Shown here in pieces: positions 27,305-34,315 of a stretch of DNA of 64,000 nt. This stretch comes from RHLJ01 sp965212165 (lineage in GTDB: Bacteria > Bacteroidota > Rhodothermia > Balneolales > Balneolaceae). Position 1 is the first letter of the stretch. The number at the start of each line of letters is the position of its first letter. The notes below the pieces were generated by a model. It had not been told where the DNA came from, ran no database searches, and saw nothing but the letters and a program-made list of their open reading frames with translations. The position numbers and the translations under genes are program-made. The stretch is from the NCBI GenBank assembly GCA_965212165.1, contig OZ243096.1, positions 3,278,567 through 3,342,566 on the forward strand, given 5' to 3'.

Positions 27305-29887
27305 TTATTTAAGTAGAATCATCTTTTTTGTGAATAGTTGATTTCCAACATTCAATCGATAAATATAAACACCACTTGCTAAATTCGATGCATCAAAACT
27401 AATCGATTTTTCTCCAGCAGTTTGCTTACCATTAACAAGTGTAGCCACTTTTCTTCCCATCAAATCATATACAGAAAGTACGACATTACTATTCTCAGTT
27501 AACTTATAGCTGATTGTTGTGCTTGGATTAAATGGATTTGGATAGTTTTGATCTAGTTGGATTTCAGTTACTCCATCTTTCGACTCTTGCTCATTAGATA
27601 CTTGCATTCCAAATTGGAAACGAACCCAAACAGGGAAATGGTCAGATGTCTCACTTAAAAAGCTACCGATGTAGAAAGGATTTTCAATTCGTTCAGTACC
27701 TGTAAAATATTCATCACTCAATTCTGATGTAAATACAATATGATCTATCATAGAAAATCTAGAATATGAGGTAACCCCTTTTTCTTCGAGATTCTTGGTA
27801 ATGATGGTGTATTCAACATCATCATCAAAATTCTTGTACGGTGATTCTTCCCCTTCTACAGTAGATTGTAATATTTCATCGTTAAAATCGCCGAGTAAGA
27901 GTACATTATCCTCTGCTCTAAATGTATCTAAGTAATTTTTTAATTGTGTTGATGCGTTTATTCTTTGTGAATAATCCGACGGCTCACCAAACGCTTTTGC
28001 ATGAATATTGTATGCAAATATCTCTTGAACCTCGTTATTAATAGCTGCATTAAAGTGGAGTAAAAAAGGAAAGCGACCATTGGCCCAATCCGACTGAACC
28101 ATGCCATCAGTAATTAACTCAGAGCTAACCATTTCAATAGTTGTATTCTTATATAAATAGGCTGTTTTTTGGCTTTGAGAAAATGACGCTATCACACCAT
28201 CATATCCTGTTAATTCTTCATCTAATGTATTAAACAATGCTGGATTTGATATTTCTTGAAAAGCATAAATATCTGCATCCATTGTGGTGATTAACGTCTT
28301 CACATTCTCATATTGTACATTATCATCGGTAGGACCATTTGCTGCATCGCCAAACCATTCGATGTTCCAGGTTACTACATCAAGAGTTAAATCTTTAGAT
28401 ACATTATCTCCTGGGTAAACTACCGCTTCCACACCCATATCGCTTGTAAAGCGTGGTAATAACTGATATATGCCTCCAAATTTACCAACTACACCAATGA
28501 TATTTGTTACCTCTGTAGGTGCTTCTGCATTTACCAAATCTGTATTATTATCAATTCGTAGTTCTGCAATATCAAAATCATCCGAAATCTCATAGTTTTG
28601 GTTCGATCCAAATACACCAGTATGATTTACAGTTGCGTTTTGAATTACTACCAATTGACCTTCAAAAATTCCAGAATTTAATTGAGCAAGATTAATGGGA
28701 GTAGGATTTATTTCTTTAGATTCTACATCATATACTTCATAGAGAATATTATCATCATCTTCTGTACTAGAGATTTGAAGTAGAAAGTCCGAATCGTTGC
28801 CAGCAATTGGTCTAAATACTGTAAGTGGACCTGTTACTGATATTGAATCTCCAATTTGAGCTTCAACATGTAGTGGTTCCCAATATACTGCAATACCTGC
28901 TGTAGCATCTTGGAGGTATAGCGGACCACCCAATTCATTTGCTACCGTAACTCTACCAGTAACAGAAACACGAGTACCTAAGGGCAAAGTTCGTGCTTCA
29001 GAAATAGCGATAATATCACCATCCTCAAAAGCTTCCCCAGAAAGGTTTAATTCAAATATAGGTCCATTACTGTCATTACTTGTAATAGTTAATAAACCCT
29101 GATCATTACCAGCTGCTTGAGGTTCATAAGTTAATGTGAGTTCAATGGTCTCATTAAATTCTAAACTATCGTCACTTGAACTTGATATGCTAAAAGCTTC
29201 TCCCGAAAGCGATATATCAGAAATTGCTAACACCGTATTCCCAATATTCTTAAGCTGAATGGTCTTAGTCGCATTTGTTCCAACTAAGGTTTTTGGGAAA
29301 CTTAGAATATCTTGACTGTTTACTCCACTAGCATCAACTGTAATAGCCAGTGTAGCCGAGTCTTGAGCTTGAACAAAGTCAGTTATTAATAGATCATCCA
29401 AATTTAGACGGTCGGTTCCCGCAGAGTGTATAAACTTAAACCTGATGTTTCCTTCAATCTGAACTGGCAATGTAACTTGTGCTAGTGTACTACCTGCTGC
29501 AATTGGATCTCCTAAATCCGTCCAACTCGAGCCGCCATTTGTTGAGTACTGAACTTGTAATATATTCCCTGAACTACTGCCATAATTTGCAAGGTAGAAT
29601 GATAGTTCATCTGCACCATTCTCTTTATCGAATTGCATGTAGATGTTTCCAAGCCTAGAATTTCGGCGATCCATTCTAACACCTTGTGATCCATTAAATT
29701 TATCATTTGATAAACTACCAAGTAAGGCATCATTCAAAAACCAGTTTCCAGTGGTTAATGAAACAGACGCGCCACTATAACTTGCCTTCTCTCCATCTTC
29801 AAAATCTTCGAAGAGCTGAGCACTTGTTATTGCTGAAAAGCTTAGTGATAAAAAAAGTATGACAAATAGGGAACGTCTCAATTGCAT
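27305..29887 (-). CDS. Secreted endonuclease/exonuclease/phosphatase-family protein with T9SS sorting domain
   Basis: An 860-residue exported protein of several modules. After a signal peptide (about 1-23) come a beta-sandwich region (about 24-175), an ASH-like Ig domain (about 190-285, PKTLVGTNATKTIQLKNIGN), an OB-fold YhcR-type domain (about 290-390, RVSVTGRVTVANELGGPLYL), an EEP nuclease domain (about 505-755) with TWNIEWFG, AFQEI, LLGDFND, DHIVF and SDHFPVW, and a type A T9SS signal (about 780-860) starting DQNYPNPFNPSTTI and ending FTKKMILLK. A secreted DNase that frees phosphate or nucleosides from extracellular DNA is likely but inferred. Confidence 0.92.
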   Translation of the reverse strand: MQLRRSLFVILFLSLSFSAITSAQLFEDFEDGEKASYSGASVSLTTGNWFLNDALLGSLSNDKFNGSQGVRMDRRNSRLGNIYMQFDKENGADELSFYLANYGSSSGNILQVQYSTNGGSSWTDLGDPIAAGSTLAQVTLPVQIEGNIRFKFIHSAGTDRLNLDDLLITDFVQAQDSATLAITVDASGVNSQDILSFPKTLVGTNATKTIQLKNIGNTVLAISDISLSGEAFSISSSSDDSLEFNETIELTLTYEPQAAGNDQGLLTITSNDSNGPIFELNLSGEAFEDGDIIAISEARTLPLGTRVSVTGRVTVANELGGPLYLQDATAGIAVYWEPLHVEAQIGDSISVTGPLTVFRPIAGNDSDFLLQISSTEDDDNILYEVYDVESKEINPTPINLAQLNSGIFEGQLVVIQNATVNHTGVFGSNQNYEISDDFDIAELRIDNNTDLVNAEAPTEVTNIIGVVGKFGGIYQLLPRFTSDMGVEAVVYPGDNVSKDLTLDVVTWNIEWFGDAANGPTDDNVQYENVKTLITTMDADIYAFQEISNPALFNTLDEELTGYDGVIASFSQSQKTAYLYKNTTIEMVSSELITDGMVQSDWANGRFPFLLHFNAAINNEVQEIFAYNIHAKAFGEPSDYSQRINASTQLKNYLDTFRAEDNVLLLGDFNDEILQSTVEGEESPYKNFDDDVEYTIITKNLEEKGVTSYSRFSMIDHIVFTSELSDEYFTGTERIENPFYIGSFLSETSDHFPVWVRFQFGMQVSNEQESKDGVTEIQLDQNYPNPFNPSTTISYKLTENSNVVLSVYDLMGRKVATLVNGKQTAGEKSISFDASNLASGVYIYRLNVGNQLFTKKMILLK

Positions 29888-29954
29888 AAAAAAATCCTTG
29901 TTTAATATTTAGGCTAAAGATACGCAGTTGATGTTAACACATCATAACTTCTTT

Positions 29955-30422
29955 TTAATCTTCTTTAAGTACAGGTAATTCTACCCCTTTATTATCCCAT
30001 TTTATCACAAAAAACTTTAGCGTTTCCTCACCCGAGTTACTAATACCATGCATATCCCATGGTTTTGCATACATAACATCACCTGGCATTGCCTCCGACT
30101 CTACTCCATTTAAACTCCATGTGCCATTCCCCTCTAAAACATACATAAACTCTTCTGCGGTATGTTGATGTGGAGGATGAATTTCCATTCTAGGTTTAAT
30201 CTCTGCAATTGCTGTTAAGGTATTTTTTGTACCATAAGTTGATGCAGTCGCTTCATCTGAGTAGATAAACAGATTTCCCCAATCCTCATTCAATTCTGTA
30301 GCCCCTTCTTTAGTTATCACTTTTGTTTTAAGGTCTGTAGTTAATCCCTTTCCTTCCCAACCCATCCACGCTGAGAAAAGCATTAACATAATTGTGAGTA
30401 TAAAGTAGTGTGGCTTTTTCAT
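29955..30422 (-). CDS. Membrane-anchored or secreted cupin protein
   Basis: A 155-residue protein with an N-terminal hydrophobic segment (about 6-22, a signal peptide or anchor) and one cupin barrel (about 60-145). The first cupin motif reads HPPHQHTAEEFMYVLEG and gives His ligands and a Glu; the second is PGDVMYAKPWDMHGISN. The substrate is unknown; metal binding is likely from the motifs. It stands alone between the nuclease and a divergent beta-propeller gene. Confidence 0.82.
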   Translation of the reverse strand: MKKPHYFILTIMLMLFSAWMGWEGKGLTTDLKTKVITKEGATELNEDWGNLFIYSDEATASTYGTKNTLTAIAEIKPRMEIHPPHQHTAEEFMYVLEGNGTWSLNGVESEAMPGDVMYAKPWDMHGISNSGEETLKFFVIKWDNKGVELPVLKED

Positions 30423-30551
30423 TCTAATTATTTATGATGTGATAAGTTGAATTGTAAAATAATCTGATTAAGTAAAAGACCAAAAAAATAGAATTGTATT
30501 CTTTGTTATTACTACTTTCACTTAATTCTTTAGTCTATATACACTAATAAC

Positions 30552-31418
30552 TTGATGATGAAATTACTTACTCTATTTATACTTCTCGGACTTACTACTC
30601 AACTGCAAGCTCAAGGTAATCCCGAGATTTATCTGGCAGATATATCATTTTCTGATGAAAGTTTTACAATTTCGAATTTGACGAATATATCAAATAGTCC
30701 TGGATACGATAATCAACCGTCCTTTCTACCTGATGGATCAGGTGTTTTATTTACATCAGATCGTGGAGAATCAACAGACATCAAATTATATAGTATAGAG
30801 TCTAAAACTAGTAGTTGGCTTACGAACTCTGAAGGTGGAAAGTACTCCCCTACGGTTACTCCTGATGGAAACTTCTTTTCTTCTATATGGTTAAAACCAG
30901 ATGGTGAACAGCTTCTATGGAAATATTCTTTATCTGGTGGAGAGCCTGAAGTTATAGTTCCAAATGAAGTAATTGGGTACCATTCTTGGTTCGATGAACA
31001 AACACTTTATACATTTGTTCTTGGTGATAATGCCACATTTGTAGAATTCAAACTTGGAGATAGAATTTCAAGAAAAGTAATTGCTACAAGTCCTGGACGT
31101 TCGATACATAAGATACCTGGAAAAGAAGAAATTAGCTTCATCGACAAGAACGAAACTGATAATTGGATCATTAAATCCTATGATCCTGATTCAAAAAAAA
31201 TAAAAGTTATTACATCTACACCTGAAAACTCAGAAGACATGTATTGGGTAAATTCTTCTTCATTTTTAATTGGGAATGGAAACTCTTTAATGCTTTGGAA
31301 AGAAGGACATGGATATACTACTCCTGCAAAAACTTTTGAAAATGAAGGTGACATTTCTAGAATTTCACTTAGTCCAGATCGAACAAAAGTTGCAATAGTT
31401 TTTAGTACATCTATGTAA
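30552..31418 (+). CDS. Secreted beta-propeller protein with PD40/TolB-like repeats
   Basis: A 288-residue protein with a signal peptide (about 1-21, ending LQAQ) and WD40-like PD40 repeats. The clearest are DNQPSFLPDGSGVLFTSDRG near 56-75 and YSPTVTPDGNFFSSIW near 97-112, and the chain ends within RISLSPDRTKVAIVF. Such domains usually bind proteins or sense ligands; no enzymatic module is fused. It diverges from the cupin gene and is followed at once by a terminator, so it is monocistronic. Function unknown. Confidence 0.82.
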   Translation: MMMKLLTLFILLGLTTQLQAQGNPEIYLADISFSDESFTISNLTNISNSPGYDNQPSFLPDGSGVLFTSDRGESTDIKLYSIESKTSSWLTNSEGGKYSPTVTPDGNFFSSIWLKPDGEQLLWKYSLSGGEPEVIVPNEVIGYHSWFDEQTLYTFVLGDNATFVEFKLGDRISRKVIATSPGRSIHKIPGKEEISFIDKNETDNWIIKSYDPDSKKIKVITSTPENSEDMYWVNSSSFLIGNGNSLMLWKEGHGYTTPAKTFENEGDISRISLSPDRTKVAIVFSTSM

Positions 31419-31423
31419 TAAAA

Positions 31424-31447
31424 AAAGCCTCAAAACAATGAGGCTTT
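31424..31447. terminator. Bidirectional terminator between the propeller gene and folE2
   Basis: AAAGCCTC (31424-31431) pairs with GAGGCTTT (31440-31447) around an 8-base loop, preceded by an A-run and followed by T/A-rich sequence. It serves convergent genes. Confidence 0.85.
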
Positions 31448-31452
31448 AAATT

Positions 31453-32352
31453 TTATCGCAATCCGTTCGGTAAGCCTTTGCAAATACGGCTTACTGCGTC
31501 ATGGCTATGAAGACTTTCTAAATGAGCACATCTCACCACAAAGTCACGAATGCTATTGTAAGTGTCTAATTCTTCATATAGCAAACGAGCAGCATCTTCT
31601 ACAAACTTTTGGTAAGCACCGTTGAGTTCAGCAAAAGCTTGCTCATCTTCCCTCTTAACCATTACCTGAGTTTCAGTTTTAAGAGATGTTCTACAAATCT
31701 GTACTAAATCTTCTACAAAAAATTCATCTCTAAGTGCAACCGTGATTTCAGCTTCACTCCGTTGACTATGAGGGATTGCAGCTACACCTCTATCTTCACG
31801 CGCATGCTCTGCTAATTCATACGAACATGGACAAGCACTACTATATACAAATTTAAGATGCATGTGTTTATGGAATTGATCATAATTATCTAAATGACCT
31901 TCGAAAGAAACATCATAATATTGATATCCTTCCATACCAGAGCGTAAACTTTCTTGAATCATTGGATATGAAAAAGAAAGTCGTAGAAAAGATTCTTGAG
32001 ATTCTAAATCTGTTTTATAAGCTTTAAGTACTTCCTCTAACATATCGAGTGAAAACACACGATCTTTAAACTTATAAAAGGTTCGCATGATTCTACTCAT
32101 ATTAATGCCTTTCTTATTGGCATCAAGACTCACATATCCATCTACAGAAACTTCTAGTGTGATCGGCTTACCATCTCTCTTTTTTAATTGAAGTGGAAGC
32201 TTAAAATTTGAAATTCCTACTTGTTGTATAGGAACATTCGCACCTTCAATTAAGGATGCTGGTCCATTTTGTAAATCTGGTAACGCCTCTTTGTATTCAG
32301 GTGTAATAGTAAAAGTAGGGTCGTAAAATCGGCGTACTTGGTTGCTAATCAT
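31453..32352 (-). CDS. folE2: GTP cyclohydrolase FolE2 (type IB)
   Basis: FolE2 converts GTP to 7,8-dihydroneopterin triphosphate, the entry to folate, queuosine and biopterin pathways, and can use metals other than zinc. The 299 residues show IQQVGISNFKLP near the N terminus, the active-site segment SSACPCS with Cys174, IPHSQRSEAEITV with the conserved His, and the C-terminal NLESLH-like motif (here HLESLHSHDAVS). The gene is 25 bases downstream of the PTPS/QueD homologue, so the two form an operon that can channel the product. Confidence 0.95.
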   Translation of the reverse strand: MISNQVRRFYDPTFTITPEYKEALPDLQNGPASLIEGANVPIQQVGISNFKLPLQLKKRDGKPITLEVSVDGYVSLDANKKGINMSRIMRTFYKFKDRVFSLDMLEEVLKAYKTDLESQESFLRLSFSYPMIQESLRSGMEGYQYYDVSFEGHLDNYDQFHKHMHLKFVYSSACPCSYELAEHAREDRGVAAIPHSQRSEAEITVALRDEFFVEDLVQICRTSLKTETQVMVKREDEQAFAELNGAYQKFVEDAARLLYEELDTYNSIRDFVVRCAHLESLHSHDAVSRICKGLPNGLR

Positions 32353-32377
32353 ATCAATAATTTCAGTAATAAATAAT

Positions 32378-32812
32378 TTATATAGTCCGTCTATATGGAC
32401 AATATTCAGCTATGTTTCGTTCGGTCTCAAATAATTTCACAGAGTATAAAACACTGCCAGTTGATGCAGATTGCTCAACATCTTCTTTCAATTGCTCATA
32501 AAATGCTTTAACAAGATTCTCAGAAGTAGGTATTATTCCTTCCAGAAAAGAAACATCTATATTCAAATTCCTATGGTCGCAAGGTTCTGTTATTTTATTT
32601 TTTATGATATTCTTTAGTTTACCTAAATCAATTACAAAACCTGTTTCTGGATCAGGTTCACCGGCAACCGTAACCTCAATTACATAATTATGGCCATGCC
32701 AATTTGGGTAATTACATTTTCCAAAACTTTCCTGATTCCATTGATCTGACTTATCAGGATTATTAAGTCGATGTGCTGCATTAAAATGACTTTTCCGAGT
32801 TACAAATATCAC
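32378..32812 (-). CDS. 6-pyruvoyltetrahydropterin synthase / 6-carboxytetrahydropterin synthase homologue
   Basis: A 144-residue T-fold enzyme acting on dihydroneopterin triphosphate. Zinc ligands are His14, His39 and His41; Cys33 is the probable catalytic thiol and Asp79-His80 complete the relay. The spacing is C-x5-HGHNY (CNYPNWHGHNY), as in animal PTPS, rather than the C-x3-HGH of E. coli QueD, and DHRNLNIDV, TSENL and VKLFETERN also resemble eukaryotic PTPS. It may make 6-pyruvoyltetrahydropterin for a biopterin-like cofactor, or the queuosine precursor. No queC, queE or queF is in the window to decide. It is followed by folE2. Confidence 0.88.
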   Translation of the reverse strand: MIFVTRKSHFNAAHRLNNPDKSDQWNQESFGKCNYPNWHGHNYVIEVTVAGEPDPETGFVIDLGKLKNIIKNKITEPCDHRNLNIDVSFLEGIIPTSENLVKAFYEQLKEDVEQSASTGSVLYSVKLFETERNIAEYCPYRRTI

Positions 32813-32837
32813 AGTTTTCCTTGTTTGTTTGATTTAC

Positions 32838-32868
32838 CAAACCTAAAGAAGATAACTACGGTTCCAAA
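32838..32868 (-). promoter_or_regulatory. Bacteroidota-type promoter of the PTPS/folE2 operon
   Basis: On the minus strand TTTG (complement of 32865-32868) is followed after exactly 19 bases by TAGGTTTG (complement of 32838-32845), matching the -33/-7 consensus TTTG and TAnnTTTG without mismatch. The -7 box lies 25 bases upstream of the start codon, leaving a leader of roughly 20 bases. Confidence 0.7.
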
Positions 32869-32898
32869 AAGCTAATATTAATTATTAATTCTATAAAA

Positions 32899-32930
32899 AA
32901 GGAGAGCCCCAGTTCCCCGGAGCTCTCCTT
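32899..32930 (-). terminator. Terminator of the receptor/lipoprotein operon
   Basis: A 9-bp stem, AAGGAGAGC (32899-32907) with GCTCTCCTT (32922-32930), runs into a T-run on the minus strand. It lies 60 bases after the lipoprotein stop and just upstream of the PTPS promoter. Confidence 0.85.
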
Positions 32931-32988
32931 GTGATCAGCACACCTCACAATGAAGTGAGACGTTTCTTGAGTAGAATGCTACTTCTAA

Positions 32989-34287
32989 CTAATTATCTGT
33001 CCAACGAACCCAATTACCAGTTGCCCAATTAGTAGTCCCAAAAGCTCCAATAAATGTTGCATTAGTATTAAAGAAACCATCATTTGGTGGTGTTGCACCC
33101 GTAACAATTGTAGTTGGTCTAAAATCGAATGATCCAACATTTGTATATCCTGGGTCTTGATCTAATGTAACAGCACCAAAATCAGTTGAATCAGATGCAT
33201 TACTAAAACCCCCGTTATTCCATACAATTGTATTATCAATAGAAAGTGTTTGTGGGAAATTAGCGCGAGTGTCACTTTCAATTTTAAAACTCAAATCATC
33301 AAAATCAGAAATAATGAAATTTTCAATCTCACCTTCAAATTCTTCTCTAAGACGCATTCCATAGTTTTTATCCTCAGCATCCTTAGTAGAACCATCTTGA
33401 GTTAAACCAACCATGGTAACATTATAAAGTGTTGGTGAAGTAGCACTTCCAGATCCTAGAGTTTTTCTACCATCTGATTCAAAACCATTGTCACCACCAG
33501 CTGTTTGAATTGCTAACCAATACTGTCCTTTTCCATTCCATCCTTCATCCATATCAAAAGAATCATCGTCATTAAAAGAAGAAATAAGGTATTTTGCGTT
33601 TACTGAACCGCCAAACCACTCGAATCCATCATCAGTGCATTTATATACTTGTACATATTCTAATGTAGTTCCACTACCTACTGAATAAAGACTAAGACCA
33701 TTTAGCTCAGATCCTTCTACAAAAGAGAAGCCTACATATTCAATTCTTACGTACTTTAGAATTCCACTATCATCTGCGTTATTTGTCCCACCGTATTGGA
33801 TTGCATCAGGAAGACCTTCAACTTCTCCTTTTCCTCCTTCAATGTTATTCACACCTTCTCCAGCAAGTACAATACCACCCCAATCACCTGCTTGTTTTGT
33901 AGAACGTGCTGAAGTAAATATAATTGGGTTATTTACTGTTCCTTCAGCTACTAAACGTCCACTTACTCTTGGCGTATCAAAATTATCTGCATCTGCAGGT
34001 AATGTAATAATTGCGCCAACATCATCGATATTATTGTTGTGGTAGGTGAAACCAATTGTAGTACCTGCTTCAATTGTTAGCGTAACACCTGGAAGAATAT
34101 AATACTGCCCTGTAAGTGTTTGATCTGTATCCCATAGAGTATCTTTATCTATCAAAGTACCAGGTAGAGATGCGTAAATTTCAGGAAGCTCGCTACTTCC
34201 ATCATCACCAGTGCTATTATCACATGAGGTAATTGAAATTGAAGTCGCAAGTAGAAAAAGTATGATGAGTTTGAGATTAGTTTTCAT
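32989..34287 (-). CDS. Beta-helix lipoprotein paired with a TonB receptor
   Basis: A lipoprotein of about 432 residues. I start at the ATG that opens MKTNLKLIILFLLATSISITSC; an upstream ATG adds 41 residues overlapping the neighbouring gene and hides the lipobox (SITSC). The mature part has repeated short strands with Gly/Asn turns (LPGVTLTIEAGTTIGF, PIIFTSARS, WGGIVLAG, LKYVRIEYVGF, LEYVQVYKCTDDGFEW), as expected of a right-handed parallel beta-helix, and an acidic loop SFNDDDSFDMDEGW that could bind cations. It follows the receptor gene by 28 bases. It is probably a surface-exposed or periplasmic partner of that receptor; the ligand is unknown. Confidence 0.85.
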   Translation of the reverse strand: MKTNLKLIILFLLATSISITSCDNSTGDDGSSELPEIYASLPGTLIDKDTLWDTDQTLTGQYYILPGVTLTIEAGTTIGFTYHNNNIDDVGAIITLPADADNFDTPRVSGRLVAEGTVNNPIIFTSARSTKQAGDWGGIVLAGEGVNNIEGGKGEVEGLPDAIQYGGTNNADDSGILKYVRIEYVGFSFVEGSELNGLSLYSVGSGTTLEYVQVYKCTDDGFEWFGGSVNAKYLISSFNDDDSFDMDEGWNGKGQYWLAIQTAGGDNGFESDGRKTLGSGSATSPTLYNVTMVGLTQDGSTKDAEDKNYGMRLREEFEGEIENFIISDFDDLSFKIESDTRANFPQTLSIDNTIVWNNGGFSNASDSTDFGAVTLDQDPGYTNVGSFDFRPTTIVTGATPPNDGFFNTNATFIGAFGTTNWATGNWVRWTDN

Positions 34288-34315
34288 AGTATTGGGTTTT
34301 ATTTTGAGTTGAGTT

